Of a stretch of DNA of 64,000 nucleotides, positions 28,080 to 37,859 are shown one piece after another. The stretch is from Actinernus sp. WN-2022 (lineage: Eukaryota > Cnidaria > Anthozoa > Actiniaria > Actinernidae). Under the pieces are notes generated by a model that worked only from the letters and a program-made list of their open reading frames with translations, was not told the DNA's origin and did no database searches. The first letter of the stretch is position 1, and every line of letters starts with the position of its first letter. Made by a program: the position numbers and the translations under genes. The DNA lies in contig JAOWCC010000936.1 of assembly GCA_030867875.1 (NCBI GenBank), forward strand, positions 81,253,032-81,317,031, written 5' to 3'.

Positions 28080-28177
28080 ACCATTCGGTGCCAATATACA
28101 GTATAATAATCATTCCTTTAACATATACTTCAAGTTTGGATTTTATGTACAAGAATGTCTAGTGACACTTTGGCTTC
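28080..28177 (-). promoter_or_regulatory. Internal partial copy of the TIR inner segment
   Basis: GGATTTTATGTACAAGAATG followed by TCTAGTGACACTTTG (28,137-28,173) matches the inner right TIR (28,913-28,950) in the same orientation. An AT-rich stretch lies between it and the 148-aa gene start. The copy sits directly after the F-box/ankyrin stop and upstream of the 148-aa gene, so it may supply that gene's promoter. Confidence 0.65.
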
Positions 28178-28855
28178 CTACGTGGCAGAATGAGCATCCA
28201 TGTAGTTGCGTAGTACAACCCTTTCGTCCTCTGTGAGCTGGGAGTATTGCCACTTAACGAACCATTTAGCGGTATCAAGATGACCATTGTTACAGGCGTA
28301 TTCTATAGCAAGATCAATGCATTCATACTCTAGGGTTATCTGAAAACGTCGCATGAGCCACTTAACGTTATTAAGATGACCATTCCTACTGGCACCTAAT
28401 ATAGCAAAACTGACGGCCTTATCCTCTTTGGTGAACTGGAAGTGCTTAATGAGCCACTTAGCGATACCAAGATGACCATGCTCAAGGGCAGCGCGTAGAA
28501 CGTGATTGGTGTGTCTGTCCATCATATCGAAACGTAAGTGCTTGATGAGCCACTTAACAGCATTAAGATCACCATATTCGCTGGCGTAGAGAAGAGAAAA
28601 GCTATCGTCGATGGAGCTTGCGGAAATACCGAAAGTTCGAGCCAATTCGTCTCGATCGTCGTCACTATGAGTAGACCTCAAACCAAAGCATAGTGCTAGT
28701 TTACGGAACACTTGGTCTACGTTTTTGTAGCGCGCAAGAGATGTGGCACCATTTAGGTGTTTCGATGTCCTTGAGATGCTTGCGAATGACCAAGGCTCTG
28801 CATGCTCTACGATCTTAGTCAGAATTTCTAGAGGGAGGCACGATATATAATCCAT
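28178..28855 (-). CDS. F-box plus ankyrin-repeat protein
   Basis: 225 residues. Residues 5-45 fit an F-box (LPLEILTKIVEH, then SFASISRTSKHLNG), which would bind Skp1. Residues about 88-205 form at least four ankyrin repeats of the type GDLNAVKWLIKH, GHLGIAKWLIKH, GHLNNVKWLMRR and GHLDTAKWFVKW. Such F-box/ankyrin combinations are common in poxviruses and giant viruses, where they retarget host ubiquitin ligases. It is the rightmost gene, starting 12 bp inside the right TIR, with TATAGTTATATCGATC upstream. It is an accessory gene not part of the usual Polinton core. Confidence 0.85.
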   Translation of the reverse strand: MDYISCLPLEILTKIVEHAEPWSFASISRTSKHLNGATSLARYKNVDQVFRKLALCFGLRSTHSDDDRDELARTFGISASSIDDSFSLLYASEYGDLNAVKWLIKHLRFDMMDRHTNHVLRAALEHGHLGIAKWLIKHFQFTKEDKAVSFAILGASRNGHLNNVKWLMRRFQITLEYECIDLAIEYACNNGHLDTAKWFVKWQYSQLTEDERVVLRNYMDAHSAT

Positions 28856-28866
28856 AGTGGAAGAGA

Positions 28867-29100
28867 TCGATATAACTATATGTAATCATATCTCTAATAG
28901 GATTATCAAGTTGGATTTTATGTACAAGAATGTCTAGTGATACTTTGAATGACCCTTAGTTACCCCTAGTAGTATAGTCGGCGTCAAAACTGATACCCTT
29001 TTTTCTTGCACAAGAAAACTCAAAAATGAATTTCTGAATTCACTTTTTGAGTTTTCTTGTGCAAGAAAAACGGGTATCATTTTGACGCCGACTATACTAC
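28867..29100 (-). repeat. Polinton right terminal inverted repeat
   Basis: Reverse complement of 13,685-13,919 with no difference seen. It contains the terminal palindrome (about 28,967-29,100) and, at its inner end, the TATAGTTATATCGA motif used by the F-box/ankyrin gene. Confidence 0.96.
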
Positions 29101-29106
29101 TCAGAA
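29101..29106. repeat. Polinton target site duplication, right (TCAGAA)
   Basis: Matches the left copy at 13,679-13,684. It is followed by AGGAGTCCAAG exactly as in the empty site at 61,517. Confidence 0.93.
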
Positions 29107-29189
29107 GGAGTCCAAGATGATAGGCACTGCATATCGTGGCGTGTTCCTGAATCTGAACGTCTGTTAAAGTCTAGAGATTAAAAAAGAAA

Positions 29190-29470
29190 ATGTAAGTGGA
29201 GCAAACTGCAGTGCACTATATTCACCTCTCGCCTCTGTGGCTCAGGTTCGATTCCCAATCGCGGCGCCATATGTGAGTTGAGTTTGTTGTTATATTTCTC
29301 GCTCTTGCTCCGATATTTTTTCTCCGGGTCTCCGGTTTTCCTCCCTCCACAAAAAACCAACACGATAAATTCCAATTGCAATTCGATCTGTAATTCAGCC
29401 GGGGCCTGACTTTGATCAGCCCCTATGGTTGTTTCAGATCTCGTTAAAAATTCAAAGTTCAGAGTATTTT
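29190..29470 (+). mobile_element. tRNA-derived SINE, GAGTTGAGTTTG family
   Basis: Box B-like GGTTCGATTCCCAATC is followed by TGAGTTGAGTTTGTTG, the CTCCGGTTTTCCTCCCTCC segment and a tail with GATCAGCCCCTATGGTTG. A matching copy is at 61,603-61,880. Confidence 0.72.
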
Positions 29471-30054
29471 TCTGATACAAAAGAAACCTGCCTAAATAGC
29501 TCGGCTTACCTTCGGCACACGACAGCCAATCGCGTCAAACAGACAGCGACCATTAGCACTACTGGAACCTTCAGCTACAGCAATATTAGTCTGTATCAAA
29601 ACACCCAAAACAACAATAAAGCTAAATGAGTGAATTGGTACAAGAAGATAAAAAGAAGACCCCAGCCTGCTGTCCACTAAAACAGTATTCATTTATACAG
29701 CACGAATTATATAATATATGATATTATAATTTATTACACATTTGGGGTTGATATCCGTGTGATAAAGCCGTGAATAAAAACCATATCAGTGAAGTGATAC
29801 GATATCACTTCACTGCATGTACTATTGCTTTTAGAAATAAATTTTGTTATGCCTAATTTTGTGTTATTGTATTCACTTTACATGTATAATAAACAAATTA
29901 TGACATGTTAAGAGCCTGATATCGTTTTTATTCACATACCAAGTGGCTTATCAAGCTCTTAACATGTAATAATCTCTCTATATATATATTTCGATAAATA
30001 TATTCAAATGCACCGCTTCACAATGTTATTTTTGTGATACGGACTGCCATTGTG
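29471..30054. other. Unassigned duplicated sequence
   Basis: AT-rich sequence with the palindromic pair TTAAGAGCCTGATATCG... / ...AAGCTCTTAACATG around 29,905-29,966. No gene recognised. Present in both duplicates. Confidence 0.35.
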
Positions 30055-30325
30055 GCGCAATGTGCTGCCGTGCAGTTTACAATCATGGGTGTTTGTTAGT
30101 ACCTCAGAATACCAGACTGTTGTACCGGGAGATAATCCCTTACTCTTTCTCGAAATAACACAATAGGTTCTTTAACATCCCCTCCTATAGATTAGAAGAG
30201 GAAGGAGACAAGGCCAACGACTTATACGTTCCTGCCCAAGGACGCGGCCGGGGTTCGAACCCGCGACCTCCCGCACTCTAGACCGTGCTTTACCAACTGG
30301 GCTAGCCAGTGAGGCGATCAAAGGT
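30055..30325 (-). mobile_element. tRNA-derived SINE, second family, minus strand
   Basis: On the minus strand a tRNA-like head has TAGCCCAGTTGGTAAAG as box A and GGTTCGAACCC as box B, followed by a unique tail with ATGTTAAAGAACC. The acceptor stem is not intact, so it is not a tRNA gene. Copy B is at 62,430-62,690 with a 27-bp deletion. Confidence 0.75.
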
Positions 30326-30494
30326 GGTCAAACTCATCCAGTTCCTTGCTAGTTATGAACTAATTAGTGGAACATTTAACGAAACTTGGCCGGCACAAGC
30401 TCGGGTAATAACAAACTTCATCTTCAGTGTACCTTTTCTTCTCGTTCTTTCTCGGGTAATGTTTGTTTAAATGTACATTCCTCTAAATGCTGTT

Positions 30495-30960
30495 TCATCT
30501 CCAGTCTGTGAACCACCTCAGTGCAGCCATAATTGGGGCACTCCATCTTGAAGAACAAACAGTTCTTCTCGTGTTCCTGGAAAGGTTGAGTATATCATGA
30601 TCACTAACATTGTATGTGAGGTTGAAAACTTTGTGATGCCTACTTACAGTTCCTCGATCTACGTCTTGTACATACGAGGTCGCGCATTTTCTATTGCTGC
30701 GCCTAAGCTCTGGAACGCGCTGCCATATAATATTAGAAACGCCCAATCTGTCTCCCAGTTTAAATCTCTCCTTAAGACGTATTTATTTAATATTTAGTTT
30801 TATACGTTTACATAGTTTGATACATCGTAGAGAGCATTGTAGTTACACATTGTAGTATAGCTTTATATTGTAGTTTCTACGATTGTAAGCGCATTGAGGC
30901 TTGCCGAGATGCGCACTAAGAACTGTAATTATTATTATTATATTATATTATTTTTATTCA
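30495..30960 (+). pseudogene. LINE (CR1/L2-like) 3' end with ATT-repeat tail
   Basis: The frame near 30,680-30,797 encodes FSIAAPKLWNALPYNIRNAQ followed by KSLLKTYLF and a stop, the standard C-terminus of CR1/L2-type LINE proteins. The 3' UTR has a GTAAGCGCATTGAGG...GATGCGC hairpin and ends in (ATT)n. 5' truncated. Copy B is at 62,866-63,310. Confidence 0.8.
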
Positions 30961-31018
30961 AGTTTTGAGAAAAAGCATTAAAGCGCACATGAACCCAAAT
31001 TTTGTATCATTAAAATCG

Positions 31019-31473
31019 ATTCTACATAAAGTAAATAGTTGAAAAGTAAAATATTTCTTCATTTGAGTATTGCGCCTATGAGTTATAAAGGTTTATATTT
31101 CGAATATGTTAATGACTTGACGTCAAACAGATAATCATTTATCTTGCTGGTAGAGATAAATGACATTTTCTAAACATTTGTGTTATATATGAAGCTTATA
31201 TCAATGATTCTGCCAAATATTTTGTCTAACTCAGAAGTAAATTTCATTCACAAGGAGTAAATTCCATGTTTGACGTCACGTATTAGCATATTGGAAATAT
31301 AAACTCCTTTCCAACTCATAACAACTACCAGAATTCCTTGTGCGGATTCTTTTGTTCCTGTAATTTAGACCAGTCTTGGTATTCTCATAGGAATTTTAAA
31401 ATCGTAATAAGAAAAAAGAATGGTAGTTGTATTCAAGTGACGTCATAGCGGCCTATTAGCGCAACATGTTCTC
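31019..31473. other. Sequence missing or rearranged in copy B
   Basis: No gene. The segment 31,325-31,409 occurs inverted in copy B (63,719-63,804), while the flanks 31,019-31,324 and 31,410-31,731 are absent there. Confidence 0.7.
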
Positions 31474-32346
31474 AAGGTTGAAATTACGATAAACGTAAAT
31501 CGTTATTGGCCGCTGAAATTACGATAATCGTAATTCTACAGACATCCTAACCACAAAACTAACCCTAACCATAGGACACGGGTAAACGACGGGTTCTCAC
31601 TCACCTAGAGCTAGGGTTCATGCACAGGTAATTATAAGCAAACGATCCTAATGGGTTCGAGCTCATAATGTCTCTATCAATTCCAAGCCCGCCCATCCCC
31701 CCCGACCAATATGGGGCATTTGACAGTCTATCTGTCCCTGGGGTGGGGCATTTTGTTTTGCGTCAGCCTGGGCCCGGGGCATTTGTCGTAAAATTATCCC
31801 ACCCCTCCTCTGTGTTTGTTTTTGTTTTGCTCAACTGATGAACACGTGCTTGCTTCATCGATCAACATGGCGGCGGAAAAGTCATCCGTGAACATGACGT
31901 TAGGAATTTCCCAGTTTCGGGGTGAAGTGTAGTGAGGGTGGGATTTGGGGGCACTTACGAAAGTGTTTGAAGGTGAGTATTGCATTACTTTAATAAAGAA
32001 AAGCGGTGAAATGTGGTTTTGAAACGGCGAAGAAATTTGCCGCGTTCGCTATACTTGCCCGGGGTGGGGCATTTGCATAGCTTAGCTGGCCCCACGGTGG
32101 GGCATTTCCAAAATGACAAAATCCCCACAAATGCCCGGGGGGCATGGGCGGGCTTGGAATTGATAGCGACAATACTTTGCGTGTACTGCAGTGTAGCGCA
32201 GAGGTAATCACCACTACACTAAGCCCGTCTACCACCGTTCGGAATGTGACAAATGTTTATCTTTATCCTTGACTTGTCATGAGAATAACGATTATCGTAA
32301 TTTCAGCGGCCAATAAGAATTTACGATAATCGTAATTTCAAACTCG
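31474..32346. mobile_element. Nested inverted-repeat elements with GGGGCATTTG motifs
   Basis: Outer arms (31,474-31,545 and 32,280-32,346) share GGCCGCTGAAATTACGATAA in inverted orientation. An inner pair, CTATCAATTCCAAGCCCGCC at about 31,674 and its complement near 32,145-32,166, brackets a GC-rich core with several GGGGCATTT motifs. This looks like a MITE within a MITE. Target duplications were not established. Confidence 0.6.
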
Positions 32347-32654
32347 AGATTATGTTGATTAGCGAGGACGGCACTCACTTCGAGATGTCGTATTGTTCCA
32401 CTCCAGATACACATTGGATCAATTGGACAACTCACAACGAGTTCTAAGACCTCACGCTTCATAAAGTTGTCAGAGAACACCTGTTAAACACGGAATAAGA
32501 GTTGCAGTGAATGACGGCATCCTAGGGTGGGTCAGTCAGCGCAGACTGACGTCACATGATTGATCTCACAGCGCAGACTGACATCACATGACTGCCCTGA
32601 CAGAATTATGCCAAAACCGTTCCTTTTGTAGGCATGATCTAATTCTGTGATGAT

Positions 32655-34155
32655 GTGATGTGACTGGGCATAAAAATGATATTTTTTAAAGGGTTACACA
32701 ATAATCGTAGTGCTGCCCAAACCCAGACATTTTCTCAGGGTTCTCCGGTTTTCCTGATGTGACTGGGCATACGAAAGGCATTTTTTTAAAGGGTAACACA
32801 ATAATCGTAGTGCTGCCTAAACCCAGACATTTTCTCAGGGTTCTCCGGTTTTCCTGATGTGACTGGGCATACGAAAGGCATTTTTTTAAAGGGTAACACA
32901 ATAATCGTAGTGCTGCCTAAACCCAGACATTTTCTCAGGGTTCTCCGGTTTTCCTGATGTGACTGGACATACGAAAGGCATTTTTTTAAAGGGTAACACA
33001 ATAATCGTAGTGCTGCCTAAACCCAGACATTTTCTCAGGGTTCTCCGGTTTTCCTGATGTGACTGGGCATACGAAAGGCATTTTTTAAAATGGTAACACA
33101 ATAATCGTAGTGCTGCCCAAACCCAGACATTTTCTCAGGGTTCTCCGGTTTTCCTGATGTGACTGGGCATACGAAAGGCATTTTTTTAAATGGTAACACA
33201 ATAATCGTAGTGCTGCCCAAACCCAGACATTTTCTCAGGGTTCTCCGGTTTTCCTGATGTGACTGGGCATACGAAAGGCATTTTTTTAAATGGTAACACA
33301 ATAATCGTAGTGCTGCCCAAACCCAGACATTTTCTCAGGGTTCTCCGGTTTTCCTGATGTGACTGGACATACGAAAGGCATTTTTTAAAATGGTAACACA
33401 ATAATCGTAGTGCTGCCCAAACCCAGACATTTTCTCAGGGTTCTCCGGTTTTCCTGATGTGACTGGGCATACGAAAGGCATTTTTTAAAATGGTAACACA
33501 ATAATCGTAGTGCTGCCCAAACCCAGACATTTTCTCAGGGTTCTCCGGTTTTCCTGATGTGACTGGGCATACGAAAGGCATTTTTTTAAATGGTAACACA
33601 ATAATCGTAGTGCTGCCCAAACCCAGACATTTTCTCAGGGTTCTCCGGTTTTCCTGATGTGACTGGACATACGAAAGGCATTTTTTTAAAGGGTAACACA
33701 ATAATCGTAGTGCTGCCTAAACCCAGACATTTTCTCAGGGTTCTCCGGTTTTCCTGATGTGACTGGACATACGAAAGGCATTTTTTTAAAGGGTAACACA
33801 ATAATCGTAGTGCTGCCTAAACCCAGACATTTTCTCAGGGTTCTCCGGTTTTCCTGATGTGACTGGGCATACGAAAGGCATTTTTTAAAATGGTAACACA
33901 ATAATCGTAGTGCTGCCCAAACCCAGACATTTTCTCAGGGTTCTCCGGTTTTCCTGATGTGACTGGGCATACGAAAGGCATTTTTTAAAATGGTAACACA
34001 ATAATCGTAGTGCTGCCCAAACCCAGACATTTTCTCAGGGTTCTCCGGTTTTCCTGATGTGACTGGACATACGAAAGGCATTTTTTAAAATGGTAACACA
34101 ATAATCGTAGTGCTGCCCAAACCCAGACATTTTCTCAGGGTTCTCCGGTTTTCCT
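32655..34155 (+). repeat. 100-bp satellite, 15 units
   Basis: Exact 100-bp period, each unit with ACACAATAATCGTAGTGCTG, TTTTCTCAGGGTTCTCCGG and TGATGTGACTGGGCATACG. Variants (AAAGGG/AAATGG, CCTAAA/CCCAAA, GGGCAT/GGACAT) occur in blocks, suggesting unequal exchange. The last unit runs into CTCCCTCCATAAAAATCAAT, the tail of the GAGTTGAGTTTG SINE, so the unit contains a SINE-derived part. Minus-strand open frames in it are periodic artefacts. Confidence 0.95.
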
Positions 34156-35604
34156 CCCTCCATAAAAATCAATTGAGTGCAAAGAATATATGAATGTATT
34201 AGGAAGTGTGTGTGGAATGAGTCTCGGATACATTAGCTGTTTAAGCAACTGAAATAACAGCGAGAACACCTTAATGTGTTCTAGCGAACTGGTCAGAATG
34301 CACTTTGTCTTGAATGATCTTCTTAACTTTTCAGCAGTCAGATGTCATTTAGAGCACTATGTAGCTGCTTAATTTAATACTGCATCTCCGAACGGAGATC
34401 AATAAGTTTGTGTGCTGATTTTAGCTAGCCAGTATCCGAGGAATTTGAGCAGAATTCCAGGACAGGTTGCTCACAAGCTTTACTCCATGCCATCAGGTAC
34501 TGAATGGCCTTTATAAGTTCTACCATGCATGCAGTACAACTTACACCATGCATATATGTGAAGTTCTCTAAACATGAACTCCATTTATGAATACTAGGTA
34601 CTGTTTAGATAGGCCTGATAATACTAGATAACTGTAGATAATGAACTGGATGAACTGTATAATGTCATGACTCCTTATACTAATCAGTGACGTCAACAAT
34701 GCCATACCTCGTGGGGCAACAGTAATGTGTCATCTCGGATGCATCTCAACAAGCCACTTGGTCTGTAACAATAGATGAACACTCGTCAGTAAATACAGAT
34801 GGAACGTTAAGTATGGGCTTAACGCCATGCTTTCCTCGTCAGTGAAAGATATGATATCACGCGGGAAGGACTGGCAAGTCTAACAAATGTGGACCGTACC
34901 TCGATTGCTTCTCCGCGGTATTTATTAGTCACGAAGTTAAAGACGAGTCTCCATCTTCCTCGTTATAATTCTACTTTTCTTCGGCGTGTTGTAAGCCTTC
35001 AAGCAATGATTTATTCTACGTCGATGTTGAGTATTTGTCATTTGGCATTTTACCAGCACTCGGCCACCTTGTATAGGTTTACTAGCTTTGTGGTTATGAG
35101 ATCGAGGTTTCATTCAGTTAGCTTTTTATATAAGATCACGCCAAGCCGACCTCTGCTGGCAATGAGGACCAATGAGTGTGGTCACCGCCAGAGATTTGTT
35201 TTCGTCGCTCAGTGGTTCTTTTAGGCCCCTATTTTGGAGACGGGACCGCCATTTTACGTAGCCATCCACGACGGGGATTCACAGTCCCCAATGTCGAGAA
35301 CCAGGTTTATAAACCTTGAAATTCACTACATGCCTTGACTGGGGATTTGAACCCGAACCTTTATGATGGCCTTCGGCGTGAAAGGCTTGTGGGGTTTCAT
35401 GTGGCGTGTGACCTAAAGGCCTCTACGTTCCTATATATACACACGACCTGACATAATAAGTTAGCGCGTTTCAACCTTCTGACCGAAAACGCTGCATCGG
35501 GTATATTTAACAAGGACTACATGTTGTTCTCGCTTTTTGAAGGTAAGGCATGGTTATAATGATATAGGGAATTAAGCCAGTTGAGGTGAGATTAAGAGAT
35601 ATAC
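34156..35604. other. Unassigned sequence, possibly intron of TRAF-like gene copy A
   Basis: No exon recognised. Zinc-finger exons expected between the RING and MATH exons of a TRAF were not found here. Confidence 0.4.
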
Positions 35605-35608
35605 TCAC

Positions 35609-35820
35609 TCAATAATTCGTTCAGCACACAATCTGCAGTAGAAATGTCCGCATGCCGTCTGTCGCGGGTCTCTCAAGACGTACTCACAGAATGAGCACAA
35701 GTACTTGGACTGGAGGTTCTGCCTGTCAGCCGCTGACAACACATATCCCGACATCGTAGTCCACGCGCGAGGAACTAAGTACCCACTGTACTCAAAACCT
35801 CCACCACAAACGTGACCCAA
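35609..35820 (-). CDS. RING-finger exon of a TRAF-like gene
   Basis: The minus-strand exon encodes SKYLCSFCEYVLRDPRQTAC then GHFYCRLCAERII, a C3HC4 RING start typical of TRAF N-termini (E3 ligase function). It ends at a GTGAGT donor (35,608-35,603), leaving phase 2. The putative start ATG is at 35,820. It is the natural upstream partner of the MATH exon at 12,705-13,633 on the same strand, but phases do not join directly, so at least one exon between them is missing from my reading. The Cys/His ligands before the donor are complete; the rest of the RING would be in the next exon. Confidence 0.75.
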
Positions 35821-35829
35821 GTAAAATGG

Positions 35830-36411
35830 ACGGGCCCAAGAGTTGCTGTTTTCTCGTTTGGAAGAGGCAAATAGCGATTAGCAGAAGGACAATTGTTAAT
35901 ATTAGTCCTTCCTAAGCCTGTGAAAAACATTAAAGAGAAATATTAGTTTTTGACATAAAAGCGACAAAATATTTTGATTTCAAAGCCGGTTTCAAAATTT
36001 CAAAACTGAGACAGATTGAACTAGAGGCCGACGATAGAGGTTTATGATTTGTTAGCGTTATACGATAGAATTAAAGTCTTATTATTCAGTGGCTAAGTAT
36101 CCCGAACTTTGATAATACAGTATATATGATTATTCAAGGTCCCGAGGGAAGGGGTAGTCTAATGTTTTTAAGAGAACCAGGTTTTTTTTGTCCAGGGAAA
36201 TAACTGGGTAATAATTGTTACATAGCCATAAGTTTTCCAGACACAATGCACGCTCTCACTGGCTGATTCAGGGTCACGTGGCAGTGATCAAAATCCAATG
36301 TTTCCCGCGCGGGCAACAATTGATCCGCCACGTGATCACATCGTGACAGAAGAAGGGGTGATGTGTCGCGCGCGTCACTAGCTAGCTAAAGACGGGAAAT
36401 ATTTGTTTACC
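35830..36411. other. Non-coding stretch with CACGTG motifs
   Basis: TCACGTGGC near 36,273 and GCCACGTGATC near 36,328 form an inverted pair of E-box-like sites around CCCGCGCGGG. It may be a promoter for the plus-strand open frame that follows. No gene recognised. Confidence 0.35.
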
Positions 36412-36651
36412 AAAATGTCTAGATCTTCATCAAAATCTGATCATTTTTCGTCGAAAGAAAGCATTCAAAATGCTCCAAAGAAACAATTTACATCTTTATC
36501 AAGCGCGAGGGTGAGAAATTGGTAGCTAAAAAGGGATGCAAGAAGATACGTATACAAAACGATACTAAAAATGCCGTAGCGATGTTGGCAGCATTTTGTG
36601 TTGAAAAGCAGCTTCCCGACGAGAAGACGACAAACCTCGCTCGTATCAGGT
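36412..36651 (+). CDS. Possible host exon, unrecognised
   Basis: An ATG at 36,415 opens MSRSSSKSDHFSSKES, which stops near 36,525. A different frame is open through VAKKGCKKIRIQNDTKNAVA and AFCVEKQLPDEKT up to a good donor (ATCAG|GTATGT near 36,649). The two frames would need a splice or frameshift between them. The second frame vaguely resembles the N-terminal region of Crypton/KIAA1958-type proteins, but I cannot assign it. Confidence 0.3.
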
Positions 36652-36959
36652 ATGTCCTGTATTTATGCACAACTTTACCTCTAGTAAAACTTATAAATGT
36701 CTATATAACAAATCACTTAATAAAGGACTATCCCCTCGGGAATCAGTGAGTTTTGTTTCCCCTCGATCCTCGATGTTCCCCTCGGGACTGGTGTATAATA
36801 GGCCGACTCTCGTACAGAAGTAAGTTGCTTTAATAACTACTTTTAATCTATCCTGTTTGTTACTGAGTAAGTAGTCAGCAACCTGATTTATAATACACAT
36901 GCACTACCGAACAATATAACTTAACTATATTCTATACGAGATTCCATACAACCGAGGGG

Positions 36960-37150
36960 TGAGAGAAGGACACAATGTCGCGGGGTCGAGGTACTACGTG
37001 GTCCCAGGCCTCCCCGCTTTTCCTAACTCGGTTTCTCGTATCTCGCATTCTCACGTCTCGGATTCTCGCGTCTCGGATTCTCGATCGCATTTCGCACTCT
37101 CATATTTCGAATCTCAAATTCTCACATCTCCGATTCTCGTATCTTGGATT
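36960..37150 (+). repeat. Degenerate TCTCGGATTC short repeats
   Basis: About ten imperfect units related to CTCGCGTCTCGGATT between 37,030 and 37,150. Low complexity; it makes chance open frames. Confidence 0.7.
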
Positions 37151-37859
37151 CTCGGTTTCTCATGAATCCCGGCCTTCAAAACAAGTCCACCAAATTTTCT
37201 TTTTGCTAGATCGAAGCTCGAGCAAGTTGAAATGCTTTTGTCTTGTACTCGACACTAATTGGCTCAAATAACCACAAGTTGGAATGTTTTTGTTTTCGTT
37301 CTGCAATGTGATTGGTTCTCGTTGTCTAAGTGGCCCCGGTTGCTAAATTAATTCCATACGTACTTCTGGTAATCACCGGACGTTATCAACTAGTTTGCAT
37401 AATGAGTATTCGAAATAGCCTGAATTTCAGGAGAAACGTAACTAGGGAGTTTAAGAAACCACGACGGCAACGTCTAGGACGACGGCATAAAACAATAGCC
37501 TTAATTACAAAATACGATAACTGCACGTGAAAATACACGCAGTCGCCTACATTTCAACCGTTATATATATTTGTCTGCAAAAATACAACGTGAAAACCAT
37601 ACGTTTTACGTTCCAAAGAGAACACGAACGTCAAAAATTTCGTTCGGCGTGAAGGGAACTTTATGGTTATCATATTTTTCGAAAATTTGGATGTGAAAAA
37701 TAATTAAAGGGGAATAAAGGAAAAAGGAAAAAACAAATTTCGGGAAAAAACACTTTTCTGTGTCCCGTCGTCACTGCCGTCGCCGTCCTGGTTCGAGACG
37801 GCTGAAATTCAGGCTATATTCCTCTTTTGCTCTGACGAAGGGCTGGCGCTCGAAATGTC

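Larger units (their letters stand above)
13685..29100. mobile_element. Complete Maverick/Polinton transposon (virus-like)
   Basis: 15,416 bp bounded by identical 235-bp terminal inverted repeats and a 6-bp duplication. It has a very compact intronless gene set: protein-primed DNA polymerase, retroviral-type integrase, packaging ATPase, probable capsid protein, several conserved Polinton-type small proteins, a TFIIB-like factor and accessory genes. Polintons replicate through their own polymerase, integrate with the integrase and are thought to form virions. All 15 frames appear intact and the TIRs show no divergence by eye, so the insertion is recent. The paralogous locus at 61.5 kb keeps the uninterrupted target. 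No adenovirus-type protease gene was found, which is unusual for the class. Confidence 0.97.
29101..31018. repeat. Tandem duplication copy A, right part
   Basis: Continuous homology with 61,517-63,718, interrupted in copy B by a small insertion at about 63,314-63,640 and short deletions. It contains two SINEs and a LINE 3' end in the same order in both copies. Confidence 0.93.

Noticed and set aside
30248..30312. Candidate minus-strand tRNA gene
   Set aside because: tRNA-like boxes belong to a duplicated SINE; no full cloverleaf.
32686..33901. Series of 71-88-aa minus-strand open frames
   Set aside because: They repeat with the 100-bp satellite period and differ only by unit variants; they are repeat artefacts.
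32655..34155. CRISPR-like array
   Set aside because: The 100-bp period has no unique spacers, the whole unit is repeated, and the DNA is eukaryotic.
35605..35820. Direct splice of the RING exon to the MATH exon at 13,633
   Set aside because: Donor phase (2) and acceptor phase (needs one base) do not match, so further exons must intervene.
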